The notes: generated by a model not told the origin, from the letters alone. Shown: positions 1-11,466, counted from the stretch's first letter. The stretch is DNA of 64,000 nt from Fistularia commersonii (GCA_037954325.1 JBBMNZ010000003.1:24990392-25054391), one strand, 5' to 3'. Made by a program: numbers and translations.

Positions 1-454
1 CTTCTCGGGGAAACCAAACAGAATGTTGGAATAATCACATTTCGGTGAATAAAATGAATTTATTTGCATTTCTTAAGATACGGTCTGTCGTTCTATTGGG
101 TTAATATTGATGTTTTTGCTGATGTGGCACAGCTGAGGCTGCAGCCAGAAGAGACTTGATGGACTAAATCGAATTTCTTGCTTCTGCATTCCTGCTACAT
201 AAGACACCCGGTTGCGACGCATCGGCTTGTTATTGTGTGTCTGTAGAATTTTATCGTAGTTTTGGTATTCGGAGATGCTCCAATCCAGGGAGGACGCCGC
301 CGAAGTCCTGGATGTGAAACGTACCGATCCGCCATGTCAGGGTTTCACACCTGGGTCCAATTCGTAATCGGCGCCAGCTGCAGCAGCGGCCGCTAATCAA
401 GATCCCTATAAAGGGCAGCGGCACGCTCTGCCTGGCGCCGGGGGATTGTGGTTG
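1..454. other. Unassigned sequence, no feature seen
   Basis: Mixed AT-rich (1-250) then GC-rich (251-454) DNA. I see no protein motif, splice-flanked exon, RNA gene or transposon end here. Confidence 0.6.
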
Positions 455-1315
455 CCCAACAACCCTGACCTTGTGGATCCCCACGACCCCTGTCACGACC
501 GGACCCTGAGAGTAGACCGGGACCCCCTGGTGGACCGCCGGACCCCGACCCTGCGAGATCCCCGTTATGACCGGACCCAGCCGGCCGGTGTAACATCGGA
601 CCCTGACCCTGCGAGACCCCCTTGTGGACCAGGCCCCGGACCTTCGGACCCTGACCTTGTGTGACCCCCTGGTGGACCACCGGACCCCGAGTGTAGACCG
701 GGACCCCCTGATGGACCACCCAACCCTGCCAGAACCCCGTTACGACCGGACCCAGCCGGCCGATGTAACATTGGACCCTGACCCTGCGAGACCCCCTTGT
801 GGACCAGCCCCCCCCCGGACCTTCGGACCCTGACCTTGTGAGACCCCCTGGTGGACCACCGGACCCCGACCCTGCAAGAACCCCATTACGACCGGACGAC
901 AGCCGGCTGGTGTAACATCAGACCCTGACCCTGCGAGACCCCCTTGTGGACCAGGCCCCCTTCGGACCCTGACCTTGTGAGACCCCCTGGTGGACCACCG
1001 AGCCCCGAGTGTAGACCGGGACCCCCTGGTGGACCACCGGACCCTGACCCTGCGAGATCCCCGTTATGACCGGACCCAGCCGGCCGGTGTAACATCGGAC
1101 CCTTACCCTGCGAGACCCCCTTGTGGACCAGCCCCCCCCCCCCCCCCCCCGGACCTTCGGACCCTGACCTTGTGAGACTCCCTGGTGGACCACCGAGCCC
1201 TGAGTGTAGACCGGGACCCCCTGGTGGACCGCCGGACCCCGACCCTGCGAGATCCCCGTTACGACCGGACGCAGCCGGCCGGTGTAACATCGGACCCCGA
1301 CCCTGCGAAGACCCC
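455..1315. repeat. GC-rich minisatellite, units of about 150-195 bp
   Basis: The block CCGGCCGGTGTAACATCGGA recurs, with small changes, near 578, 753, 901, 1080 and 1274. Between these anchors lie shared phrases such as GACCCTGACCCTGCGAGACC and GACCCCCTGGTGGACCACCG. Unit length varies (about 176, 148, 178 and 194 bp) because sub-blocks are gained or lost. A C-run of about 20 bases sits at 1131-1150. The open frames on both strands here are only the repeat read as protein. Confidence 0.9.
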
Positions 1316-1762
1316 GCATCCCATGGTTAAAAATAAAACATCCGAACATAGTCCAGCCTTGGTGTGGTTCCCTGCTCGAGTCCGCCTCCCGACCCGTGAC
1401 ACGCCACTGCATTTCCAGACATTTCTGATCGTCATGGACGTCATGGAGTCAAACCGGCGTCCTGACCCGTAACCCCCGAACGCAGCTACGCAACGGCGGC
1501 CTCCACTTAACGCGATCTCCCAGCGGCTTCCTTGAGGCAGAAGTGGCAGTGGACCAGACGCCAAAAAAATAGTGTTTTTTTTTTTTTTTTTTTCATATTG
1601 CGTTTGGGTTCGAGACGCCCCAGAACCAACCCCCCCCATTGGCCTGTAAATAAGAGCGAGCCCAGTGAAGTGGTGGAAGGACACCCGGGAATCAATCACG
1701 CAATTATCCAGATTTCCGCTGTCACTTCAAAAAAAACGGAGAAGTCAGAGTCCGCCGTTTGA

Positions 1763-1764
<2 letters not shown>
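1316..1764. other. Unassigned sequence
   Basis: No recognisable gene. Holds an oligo-T run at about 1574-1593. Confidence 0.5.

Positions 1765-1795
<31 letters not shown>
1765..1795. repeat. (TG)n microsatellite
   Basis: Uninterrupted TG dinucleotides, about 15 units. Confidence 0.97.
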
Positions 1796-1798
<3 letters not shown>

Positions 1799-4035
1799 CG
1801 CGGGAGCATGACTCTGTTTCATCAACGCGGATTTCATTTCGGTGGAAAGTACGGCGTTGTCAGTCGGCCCCTCCGTCGAAGCGAAAAGAAAGGAGGGCGG
1901 TTCGCTTCTTCCGATCCGTCAGCGTCGCCGAGCGGCTTTTGCTCGTGAGCACGTGAGCTAATCCGAGCCAACGAGCGGCGGGCGCTAAACCGCCCGTCGT
2001 CCAATTATACGCTGCGGATCCTTCGGGGGGGGCGAACATGTGCTCCGACAAACGCGTTAAACTCAAACGACGTTCGCGGCGTGCGACCAAAGTCCTGCGG
2101 GATTCATGCAGCCATTATCTACGCTACTTATTCCGCGGCCTGTCCGGATCGGCGACGGGCGAGAAGCCGGTTCAACCGCTGAGCGGCCGCCGGAGAAGGA
2201 AGTCCGACACGTCATCTAGAAGCATCTGACCATCGCTCACCCGTTCATTTGTCACATGGACAAAAAAAAAAAAAAAAAAAAAATCACTGTGTGTGCCATT
2301 TGCAGCTAAATAACGTCTGAAGTGTGTGTTTGGTAATTTAACACGTGCACTGCCGTGTTATTACGCCCAGAAATAATTGCGGCGTCGCGCGCCGCGCTCG
2401 TCTTCAGCGCCGCGGCTGCCGTTATTGCAGAGCTGATGACGGCATAACACACACACACACACACACACACGTGCAATTTACCACCACAATACAGTTTCAT
2501 CATTCATTGATTCGTCAATTGACGATAAACGGCGCCATCGCCGCCGCAGTCGGGGAAGGGCGTGCAAGAAACACGACTCGATTGTTTTTTGACAAATTCG
2601 TCTTTTTTTTTTTCCTTCCGCCGGGTGATCGATCGGTCGACTTCACGTGAGCTGGAACGACGATTTAAAGAAAAATAAAAAAGTTAGCATTAGCGGTTAG
2701 CAGTCGACTCAAAGCTTCCGGTGAAAGGCCTCGACGCGGAGCCCTGCCATCGACGGCCGCCGCTCAGGCTCCGCCTCCTGCCGTCCGTCAGCCGGGATCG
2801 GCGCATGAATAAAATATGAAACGGCTGATGAGCGGATGAGTGGATGGATGGATTTACTGTCAGAGAGGTGAAGGAACATCTCTTAAGTCTGATGTTTCAG
2901 TAAGACGGAGCGCGATTTCGAGATGCGGGTCCGCTGATCTCCTCGCTCCTTTGGCTCGAATCGAACGTCCACCTGCCGCCGCTCCGCCATCCGAACCCGG
3001 TTTCTTCAGATGGCGGCATCTTTTAACCAGCGCCCTTGGGCGAGGAGACATGTTGTACTTATCGATCACATCTTTTTTAATGAACGCCGAGTCCACAACC
3101 TTGTCTCTCCCCGATGATGTTCGGGTTCTACATCATTAACCAGCCGGCTCTCCGATATTGATCATCGCGCCATTCCTGAAATATTCACCATTTTACAATA
3201 ACGAAAAGAAAAAAAATAAATAAAACAAAGCATTACGGAGTCAAACGGGAGGCGACGGAAGGGGTTCGGGTTTCTGCCCGTCGCGGCTTCGGACACGAGA
3301 TCCCGCTGTTTGAGCTTTAAATGCGTAATAAGGACGGGATGATTTATTCAGTGCACACACAGGTTCCTCGCTACATGCTAATCGCCAGGGTTAGCCGTGT
3401 TTGAAAAAAAAAAAAAAAAAGAAAAATGAAATGATCTCACAGTTATTTGCTTGGAGTTCGGCGATCTGGCCATTTCATAGCAGATAAAATCCCTCCACGT
3501 AGTCGAAAAAAAAAAAGGTTGCTTTTCCGCGGCGGTGCTAATGACCAACTCTGCTTATGAATCGAGTTAAATAAGAATAACCCGCGCCTTATTAATAGTT
3601 GATTCACTCAAGTAGAGACATGTAGAGTCTTCAGCTAACGCCCTCCATACATCTAAAGACTCGTGGAAAACTACAACGAGATTCTTTCAGCCATGTTTTC
3701 ACCAAACACTGGGGATTATTAGTCTCCAAGGTTTCCTGTTACCAGTTTTGTCTATAGGTTGTGCTAAGACTGGACAAAGACTCTACTAAGACTCTGCTAA
3801 GACTGTTAAGACTGCACAGACGGTAAGATTAGTGCCTTACACTGAACGGTCAAGATGGCGCTGCAACTACAGTGAGACTGTCAGTTTTAAGTCTGCAGTT
3901 GTAAAGATGGCAGATTTTGTTTGTCACCGCTGATACTCCTAGAAAAGTTCTGAGAATTTGCGCTTGATTCCTGGAACTACGGCACTCCTTGAGTTCCCGT
4001 GGGCAGTGAGGCATCTCGGTAGGGACCGGCGTGAC
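1796..4035. other. CpG-rich then AT-rich unique DNA with simple repeats
   Basis: CpG-rich from 1800 to 3130, AT-rich afterwards. Contains poly-A at about 2263-2283, (AC)n at 2447-2470, and short A-runs near 3404 and 3507. I see no convincing exon. CpG richness alone could mark a promoter, but no transcript feature supports one. Confidence 0.5.
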
Positions 4036-4430
4036 ACGAGCGATGTGCACCTTACGCTACGCCATCAAAAACAACCCGCCCAAAAAGAAGGAGCGGCTGC
4101 TGCAGTGTTTATGGAATAATAACTACAGGCTGTCAGATAGTTGAAGTGTTTTTATCTTCTCCCTGCACTGAAGAACCCCAGCGTTTGCCGACTCTGCACT
4201 TATTTTGGGAGGAGTGTTTATAGAAACCCCTTCTGCAGCAGCCGGGAGAGCTCGAACTCTTGGTTCTGTCCACTGCTCTTTGGTTCTCAGAAAACATCTG
4301 ACCGGTGACGGCCATAGTTTTAAAAGATGGCGCCCTGCTAGTAGTATCTGATAATGGGCGTGGCTTATGAGTTCCACCAATCACCAATGAGCTTCCACGG
4401 AACCGTAAAAAGACGCTGCCGTAGGAGGAG
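4036..4430 (+). repeat. Family A dispersed repeat, copy 1
   Basis: Shares ordered blocks with 11560-13210 and 29470-30960. These are a GTGCACCTT start, a CAAAAACAA..CCACC stretch, TTTATGGAATAATAACTACA, a TGAAGTGTTTTTAT stretch, CTCTGCACTTATTTTGG, and a CTGACCGGTGACGGCCATAG block. I do not recognise the family and see no terminal repeats or coding frame shared by all copies. The strand is arbitrary and names the direction of these blocks. Confidence 0.7.
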
Positions 4431-4547
4431 GAGCTAAAATGGAACCGGACCAGGGAGGATTTATGGATGAGGGAAAGTGTGTGTGTGTGTGTTGGCGTGT
4501 TGAGATGGAGGCAGATGATTGGCTGTGCCGACCCACCCTGAAGGGAA

Positions 4548-5001
4548 ATGTAGAATATTGTAATATTGAACAGTTAACCATATATGTTTACTTGCAATCT
4601 GCACATGCGCGGACTCTCTGTACGAATTGGTACGAATTGCTATCATCACCTGTGAAGTTCATTTGATTTGATTAAAAATAAATGCATTGTGTTGTACATT
4701 AAGTGGTCAACCAGGCCAAGGAGTGGCTGGTTGAGTTGCTTTAAATTCACAAAACTGTCTTTTTTTGGGACGGGGGATTTATCGGGGGTTCGCAGGAATT
4801 AAATAGTCAAAAATGTAAATGTAAATGTTGTGTTTTGCGTAAAAAGGCGACCGGAGATATTAGAGTAGCACTTAGTTATTTTACCGAAGAGCAGAGCGCA
4901 GGTGACGATAGCAATTCGTACCAATAGACATGCGCGGATTGTAAGTAAACATATATGGTTAACTGTTCAATATTACTGTGTCCACAGTCAATATTCTACA
5001 G
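4548..5001. mobile_element. MITE-like element with long inverted repeats
   Basis: Left arm 4562-4660 and right arm 4893-4978 are near-perfect reverse complements over about 80 bp. Shared blocks include TTGAACAGTTAACCATATAT and ATTGGTACGAATTGCTATC. An outer pair (GTAGAATATTG at 4549, CAATATTCTAC at 4989) extends the inversion. The right side carries about 13 extra bases between the two paired parts. The roughly 230-bp centre has no coding frame. Superfamily unknown. Confidence 0.8.
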
Positions 5002-5058
5002 GAAACGTCTCAAAAGAAAAGATAGCACACTTTTAAACATGCATGTATGGACACATGT

Positions 5059-5089
5059 ATGTGTTTGTGTGTGTGTGTGTGTGTGTGTG
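5059..5089. repeat. (TG)n microsatellite
   Basis: About 15 TG units after a short TGTATG lead-in. Confidence 0.95.
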
Positions 5090-5952
5090 ACCTCCTCTGC
5101 CTTCACCTTGGCCCGGCTTTCAATGTTAACACGATCCCAAACACGAGCTGTTTGTTTTGCTAAAGGCCTTTTGTGTGTTTGTGCTGGAAATGATTGATCG
5201 CAGGCGAGGAGGCGTGGTGGAGGCGGCGGAGGGACGGCTCAGTGATTTGAATCACATCTGATAAAGGACACGCAGATAATTGGTTGTCTGGCCCCATAGT
5301 CACAGCGAGCGGGCCTCTATCTTCTGGAGGTAGATAAACCAGAGGGCAGCGCGCGACGATAACACGCCTGACTGTCAACAGATGCAAAATCACCCACATC
5401 CTGATCGCCTTCCTTATTATTCCAATGAGCGGCGAGCGGCTTCAGATGTGAAAGAAGCTCCGGAAGCTTTCCGGCCCGGTTCCTCCCGGCCTCCCTGCAC
5501 TTTACCCCCCTCTTTCGTCTTTTCGCGTCGTCCTCCAGCCGCCGCTCTTCACTCGCCGGTTTAGGAGATAAAAGGAATGTCCATTTTCATCCGACGGACC
5601 GAGAGCCCGTCTTGATTAAATAGGCCGACAAGACGGCGAATGTGTCGCTCCGTCGTCCGGGAGACGGGATCGACCTTGGGGTTGTTTGCGTCCGACGCTC
5701 GCCGGGGGAAGATGCCAAATGTACGGGAGGGAGGGAGAATCAAGCGGCGCCGAAAAGGGAGAAAATGAGCGATCGTGTCAAGAGTCGGGGCTGAAAGCGA
5801 CGCGTATTTTGGTGTTTTTTCGATCGTCGGACGCTGGGAAACGTCGAATAACCATGGAAACACCTGAGGTTTTAAGGTTGAACAGCAAAACCTTGAGGAA
5901 CGCTTTCCTTTTTCTTATTCTTTGCCAAAACCATCATGCCGCTATTACACCA
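5090..5952. other. Unassigned unique DNA
   Basis: Moderately GC-rich. No domain-bearing frame or transposon end recognised. Confidence 0.5.
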
Positions 5953-5954
5953 TA

Positions 5955-6775
5955 CAGTGATCCCTCGCTATAATGCGGTTTACTTTTCACGGTTTCGCTA
6001 CTTGACGGATTTGCGTCGTGCATTGTGTTCTGCATTCTGATTGGCTAAAAAGTCACTCCGCTTCTTCTCTACCTGTGCGTCAATAACGTTGCAGTTTAAT
6101 ATGTACATGTACGTAAAACAGCTTGCCAAATTTACATGACGTACGTGCAAATCTCTCGCAATTTCGAGTTTCTTTTAAAATCCATTATGTTGACAAAACG
6201 CTCTGGAGCGACAAAAGCACCTTGCAGGGCCCAAAAGGCATCAGAAGATGCTATCTATCGCAGATAAAGTTAAACTTCTGGACATGCTAAGGGAAGGTAA
6301 AAGCTATGCGGCTGTAGGTCGGCATTACGGAATGAATGAATCTTCCGTTCGTTCCATAAAGGAGGAAGAAAAAAACATAAGGACGACAGCAGCGATAAGT
6401 TTTAATAAGGATGCAAAAAAAGGTTGCAACTGTCCACAACCTTCTCCCTTTTAATCTATTTACTCGGGTGGCGGTGGGCGGTGCTAATCTCCGCAATTTG
6501 AAGCCTTCTGTTCACATTAATAATTAAAATTATTATTTGACAGTACAGTACAGAAGTTATTTTTTGAAAAAAAACATTTCTAAAGTACAGTACTTTTATT
6601 CGTGAAACAAATGATTGAGCCTGTAAAATGGTTTGTTCTTTCTTTTCAATGCATAATAGAGTATTTAATTGTACAATAATTGTAAAAAAAAAGAATAAAG
6701 GTTTCTACTTCACGTATTTTGCCTATCACGGGTTCTTTTTGGAACGTAACCGCTGCGAAAAACAAGGGTTTACTG
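5955..6775 (+). mobile_element. Internally deleted Tigger/pogo-type DNA transposon
   Basis: Flanked by TA on both sides (5953-5954 and 6776-6777), as expected for Tc1/mariner-superfamily insertion. The left end reads CAGTGATCCCTCGCTATAAT and the right end closes with AAACAAGGGTTTACTG. The interior keeps only the N-terminus of a transposase (6248-6454). At 821 bp it is far shorter than an autonomous Tigger, so it would need an enzyme supplied in trans. A second copy with the same plan lies inverted at 37107-37812. Confidence 0.85.
6248..6454 (+). pseudogene. Transposase N-terminus (Tigger-like HTH), truncated
   Basis: The frame opens MLSIADKVKLLDMLREGKSY and continues AVGRHYGMNESSVRSIKEEE. 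This is the CENP-B/Psq-type helix-turn-helix that begins Tigger transposases and binds the element ends. After about residue 57 the similarity fades and the frame stops at 68 residues. The second DNA-binding HTH and the DDE catalytic domain are absent. It cannot encode an active transposase. It lies inside the TIR-bounded element, so it is not a host gene. Confidence 0.85.
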
Positions 6776-6777
6776 TA

Positions 6778-8233
6778 TACTGTTATAATACGACCTACTG
6801 ACCTTTGCACGAAACTAAAAAGCTCCGCTGCTGCTCTTTCATGCTGTCAAATATCAGCGTTTACACTTCGTACCTCACTTGCACTTGATATTTATTGTTA
6901 TTATATTGAATATTCATGACACCCAGGGATTGTCCAATATATGCGGGGAAATTGACAAGAAAGCTGACATGTACTTCTTGTGTTGCTTCTTCTCCTGTGG
7001 TTTGTCGACGATAGCGTTGCCTTCACTCACAGCGAACGGCGCGGTGGAGGATGCAGAACAATATGCGACACCTAGCAGCTGTGTGAAGACGGAAAAAAAT
7101 TAAAATAAAATTTTTTAAGTCGGCGTGTCGGATTAAAAACATATCTGCGGCTCGATGGCGCGGTAATAGAATGAAATTGAAGCGACAAAACACTCGCTCG
7201 AACTTTTGATGTAAGCTTCGGCATTGATGTTTTTTTTTTTTTTTTTTTTTTATTTATACATTTATTCATGTACCTTTTTCATTTTTTCCTTTTATTTTCT
7301 CAAATATGTCAAGTCTTAATTTTGCTACGTGGCACTCGGCCTTGCATACACATCGTCGAGATCTCTTGAGAAGAAATTGATTCCCATTCATTGTTTTAAT
7401 TTGATGTCATCACTGTCCCTATCTTCTATTTTGTCGTATTGTACTAATTTATTTATATATATATTTTTTTTTATTTACAGTTTAGTATAATATAATATCA
7501 TATTACATCATATAATTTATTTTTATTATGGAATTGCTTGTACATATTGTATTATGCATTGTCCATTTCTTATTTGAATTTAATTTAATTTAATCGCATG
7601 TATTCATTTTAAAAGTAGATGAATTTAACTGATTGTTTATTTTTACATTTTTTTATTTTTATATTTTTTTTAATAATACAATATATGTAGGTATTTATTA
7701 ATTTCCTTTTTTTTTAATTTATTTAACAATTAAACTATTCGTTCACCCAGCTATCTAATCTATCAATTAGATTTTATTTCAATGAATGCAAATTATCGGA
7801 ATAAACGATTAGCATATATATATTAGCATGCCTATAAATACTACTTTGTGTTGGGATCTCGCCGCACAATATATATTTGTCACATCGTAACAAAACCTGG
7901 AAAACTAATGCGGCATCAGGGAAGATCTGTATGTTTACCGTTCACATTTCAGTACTTTTTTTTCCTTTTTGTTTCCCTTCATAATAAAAAGAAAAAGAAG
8001 CACTTGAAGCTTGAGTTGCGTGGAATTAGAACAAACAGAGGAAACAGATGCAGCAGTTTCCTCTTTAAATGCACAATCGCTCTCTCCGAGGAGTCCCTTT
8101 GTGCTGCCGAGGTTTTTTTTTTTTTTTTTTTGTTCCAGGGTCTTTTGATAAGGCCTCCTGCTCTTCCTCAGCCAAAATTGGAACCTCGGGGGGGAAGAGA
8201 CTCACCTGCTGCTCTGTCTGCCTATATTATATT

Positions 8234-8236
<3 letters not shown>
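6778..8236. other. AT-rich low-complexity DNA
   Basis: Strongly AT-rich between 7200 and 7830. Long T-runs occur at about 7228-7251 and 8112-8131. No gene recognised. Confidence 0.55.

Positions 8237-8271
<35 letters not shown>
8237..8271. repeat. (AC)n microsatellite
   Basis: About 17 AC units. Confidence 0.97.
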
Positions 8272-8411
8272 CTGTATAGCTCCATACATCGTGCTCCAGG
8301 CGTCCCTCCGGATCGGAGCATTGTTTTCCACCGGCTGCTCCTGCTGTTGCGTTTTAAGAGATTTCATATTTATACAGTTTAGCATTTAAACCATATGCTG
8401 TGAACACGCTC

Positions 8412-8414
<3 letters not shown>

Positions 8415-8446
<32 letters not shown>
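8415..8446. repeat. (AC)n microsatellite
   Basis: About 15 AC units, 145 bp downstream of the previous array. Confidence 0.97.
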
Positions 8447-8447
<1 letters not shown>

Positions 8448-8639
8448 GCGCTTTTTAATCCCCAGCGAGCAAACTCCAAAACCTATCAACGCACTTATTT
8501 GTAAGAATTTATTTCTTTGTGCGGCGGAATGCCTGTCTGCCTGGTGGGCTCTCGTTTTCAGTCTGTTGTACCAGCTGGAAGCCTCGCGTGGGCGTCCTGC
8601 GGGTGAGGGAAAAGGGGCGGGGCTTAATTCTCGCTTTCA

Positions 8640-8985
8640 CGCCACGCTGTGCCTTTGTGTGCACCTGCTAATTTAATGGGATTTCCCTTCCTCTTTAAAC
8701 GCGCATTAAATTTTGAATCCTTTTTCGCGCATCCACTCCCGCCGTTTCTCAACCGGGTTCCCGCCGTCTTGATTTTCCACGCCGGCGAGGAGTTCCCCGT
8801 GCATCGATCACGCGCAGGTAACTCCTCACATGCATAATGAAACCCGGGCCACCGCCAGCCCTTCCTAATCAATAGCCATTTCGACAGCGGGGGGCTCAGG
8901 AGCCGCGATTCATAATAAATGAAGACCCGCAATATATACATCTGACCCCCTTGTTGTGGCGCCGGCCGCCCGAACATGATCGCAA
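8640..8985. promoter_or_regulatory. Candidate conserved non-coding block
   Basis: Non-repetitive DNA with several homeodomain-like and TAAT-containing words (GCTAATTTAATGGG, GCATTAAATTTTG, CATGCATAATG, TTCATAATAAATG). No coding frame and no similarity to the repeats elsewhere in the window. It resembles the texture of vertebrate conserved non-coding elements. Conservation itself cannot be seen from one sequence, so this is a weak inference. Confidence 0.25.
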
Positions 8986-9200
8986 CCGCGGCTGAGATCG
9001 ATCGGGGCCAAGTTCACGGGGAGGTGAGTTCAGTTACGCCAATTAACCGGATTCAGGTGTTGCATTTTAACGCCGGGAGCGAGAAGTGGCACGACAACGC
9101 AAGACCCGGCCTCGGCTGCGGATCGAAACCGACGGGCGGCGTTTAATATGTTTAATAAAACGTGACAGAACTTAGTATCCTGGTTCGATTCCGACAAGGC

Positions 9201-9370
9201 GATATGAGATGAGAACAACTTTATTTATCCCGAAGGAAATTGTTGTGCCAGAGTTTCAAGCAAAAACATAACAATAATAGATAATAGTAGGAAGGAGGGA
9301 GAATAAGAAATACGATAAAATATAAAGTGTCAAGGTAAAGGCTATCACGTGTTTTAAGGTCTTAAGTACA
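9201..9370 (-). repeat. LINE 3' tail, CR1/L2-like (minus)
   Basis: Reads GATGAGAACAACTTTATTTA then CCCGAAGGAAATTGTTGTGC. The same text recurs at 26655-26960 and 39106-39320. Reverse-complemented it ends in AATAAAG-type text plus short tandem units, the usual layout of a LINE 3' end. The exact clade is uncertain. Confidence 0.65.
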
Positions 9371-9420
9371 GAGATTTGATTTGATTTTTATGGATTGATT
9401 TGATTTTATCATTGATTTGA

Positions 9421-9480
9421 TTACATTAAATTACATTACATTTGGCAGACGCTTTTATCCAAAGCGACTTACAATAGAGG
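9421..9480 (+). repeat. Teleost-wide short dispersed repeat
   Basis: Contains CATTTGGCAGACGCTTTTAT followed by CCAAAGCGACTTACA, a phrase I know from many teleost genomes. It is a useful taxonomic marker. Its mobile-element class is not clear to me. Confidence 0.7.
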
Positions 9481-9594
9481 TGGTTTGCATGTTTCTCTCG
9501 GGTTCCTTCCGACAGACCAAAAACATGGTGGTTAATCGGAAAAAAAAAAAATCGGGAAAATCGCCCCGAATGAATGAGCGAATGGTTTTTTCGT

Positions 9595-9690
9595 CAATAT
9601 ACGCGATTGACCGGCGACCGGTCCAGGGTGAAGCCTGCCTCTCAGCTGGGATGGCCTCACGGCAGAAGATGGATGGAAGGATTGACAGGA
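9595..9690 (+). repeat. SINE-like repeat S, 3' fragment
   Basis: Contains GACCGGCGACCGGTCCAGGG, a degraded GCCTCTCAGCTGGGATGG, and ends in GATGGATGGA. This is the 3' part of the tRNA-headed repeat seen in fuller form at 16700-16845 and 35843-36290. Confidence 0.7.
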
Positions 9691-10998
9691 AGCATCGCCC
9701 TGCTTAACTTTCGTCCAAACCGTCAAGTGATGGTGGACTCGCTCAACCAGAACTTCGAGCGTTAGCGCGCGACGCAAGTTGGACACACCGATCCATCGGA
9801 TCTTCTAAACACGCCTAGACTTCATTTCTTCAACTGGCGTTTCTCGACCGCCAAAGAGAACATCGAACCCTACCTTGGGTCCGGTATGGTTCGTCCAGGT
9901 GTGGACCGACGTCTCCGAGCCTTGTTTGGTTGCTGCGGCGACAGCGGAAGGTAGCGATCGATCCCACGTGGGCAACGCCGGATTCGTCCAATCACGGGGC
10001 GTCCTGGCGAGTCACAAATAGGGTGGCGAGAATTCCTCCGTCGTCCATTCTCGGACCTCGTTCGGACGATGCGAGCAAGCCGGGCGGCGGGGTGACCTCG
10101 GGCCTGCGGACGAATAATAAGGAAAATGACGACAGAACGCCGGAGGGGAATCATAAGTGACGGTTGGACGGCGGCGCTCGAGAGGGGAATGAAAATCGGG
10201 TCGGGGCGGAACAGTTAGCACCCAGACAAAGGATTTCTTCTTTGGTTCGCCGTTATCGGCGGAATCAGTTGATTTCCTGTGCGCGGCGGGTTTTTATTGC
10301 ATATATTGTCATGCTGTGGTGCCAGCATGCATTTCTTTTTTTTTTTTTTTTTTTTTTTTTTTTGACCGTGGTTTTATTTATTGCCTCAGAGGAAAAAAAA
10401 AAAAAAAGAAAACAAATATTTCATATTGAAACCCTTACACTGCTGTTTCTTTTCTTCCCACTGCCAGGTGACTAATTACTGGCTGCCTGCACCTGTAAAC
10501 AGCAGATATTTGAGTGTGTAGCGAAGCCTCCGAAGAGGGGTGATTACGGCGGGAAGCAGCGACTGAAGGAAAATGACAAAAATAGGAGATATTTTCCTCG
10601 GCTCACGGGGACGGGAGGGTTCGAGAAATGCTGATCGTGACTTCAGGTTTAGGTTGAAAACTAAACCTAAACCTGGAAAACTAGACCATCTTTACACTGC
10701 GATTTGCAGATTCTGTGTGCAGAAGTTCAGGAGCAGAAGTCCCATAAACCAGGTAAAATAAATATTTATGAAGATATTTGCAAATATTTATTTCTTATTG
10801 TTTACTGACAGTGATTTCTTCCCGATTTATTTTTAAAATTCAGGTCAAGGCTCTGCTACACGCTCTAAAAGCCCAAACCTCAAAATGAGTTCATTACATA
10901 AATAAAAGTTAATTTTCCATGTAATACTTGTGAATTTCAGAAGCAACACACGACACAATTGTTTATACAAAGTGTAAAGGTAATAAAAAGCAATATAT
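9691..10998. other. Unassigned DNA with poly-T
   Basis: CpG-rich to about 10260, then AT-rich. A T-run of about 28 spans 10336-10363 and an A-run lies at about 10393-10406. Between 10646 and 10682 there is a short palindrome around AAACCTAAACCTGG. No exon recognised. Confidence 0.5.
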
Positions 10999-10999
10999 A

Positions 11000-11060
11000 C
11001 AGTGGTACCTTTATTTTAGACGTCAAAAAGTGATTGCGGCTCCCGGTGTTTTCTTTTCCG
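11000..11060 (+). mobile_element. Possible Tc1/mariner-type transposon end
   Basis: TA-flanked CAGTGGTACCTTTATTTTAG resembles terminal repeats of teleost pogo/mariner elements that begin CAGTGGTACCT. I found no matching right end, so this is at best a broken copy. Confidence 0.35.
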
Positions 11061-11129
11061 AGGAAACCGGGTCCAAATGGCTCTTTGGGTATTTCAGTTG
11101 ATTTAAGAAAGGAAGTTCTCCAGCTTATG

Positions 11130-11235
11130 AGGAACCACAGGAGAGTTCCAGCTTCGAAAACTAACCACCGAGAAGGAAGACGACACGGACAACGTGAAGG
11201 TGGAAGCAGCGTTCATGGAATTATGGTCTACCAGG
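11130..11235 (+). repeat. Family A fragment
   Basis: AACTAACCACCGAGAAGGAA, then GACAACGTGAAGGTGGAAGC and GCGTTCATGGAAT, match the first part of family A at 11810-11940. The LINE fragment follows at once. Confidence 0.6.
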
Positions 11236-11466
11236 TGGGTTGCAGGATGTTGGGGTTCTCGTTGGGGGTGACAAAGATGGATCGGGTCGGGAATGAGTCC
11301 ATCAGTTTTGGAGAGAAGGTTAGAGTCGCCGGACTGGGATGGTCGGGTTTATGGACCTTGAAAGAGAGGATATGAAGTTAGTTGGTGTGAGAGAGGAGAA
11401 TCCAGAGGATAGGGTTCGATGGAGAAGGTGGATTCACTGTGGAGACCCCAAAGGAAAAGAAGAAGA
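11236..11466 (+). pseudogene. RTE-type LINE reverse transcriptase C-terminus, broken
   Basis: Successive frames encode GCRMLGFSLGVTKMDRVGNE, then DLEREDMKLVGVREENPEDR and VRWRRWIHCGDPKGKEE. This is the extreme C-terminus of the endonuclease/reverse-transcriptase protein of RTE-clade LINEs, followed by the family's AAAGGAAAAGAAGAAGA tail. At least one frameshift lies near 11340. The same peptide order occurs, better kept, at 40040-40446. It is a 5'-truncated dead copy. Confidence 0.8.

Noticed and set aside
918..1412. 164-residue minus-strand frame resembling a Gly/Pro-rich protein
   Set aside because: It lies within the GC-rich minisatellite and its repetition follows the DNA unit, not a protein motif.
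3590..3850. Possible tandem repeat around CTAAGACT words
   Set aside because: Only three or four CTAAGACT steps over 50 bp, too little to call a repeat family.
6719..7103. Open frames after the Tigger-like element
   Set aside because: Short, AT-rich and without similarity to the transposase; they run past the right TIR.
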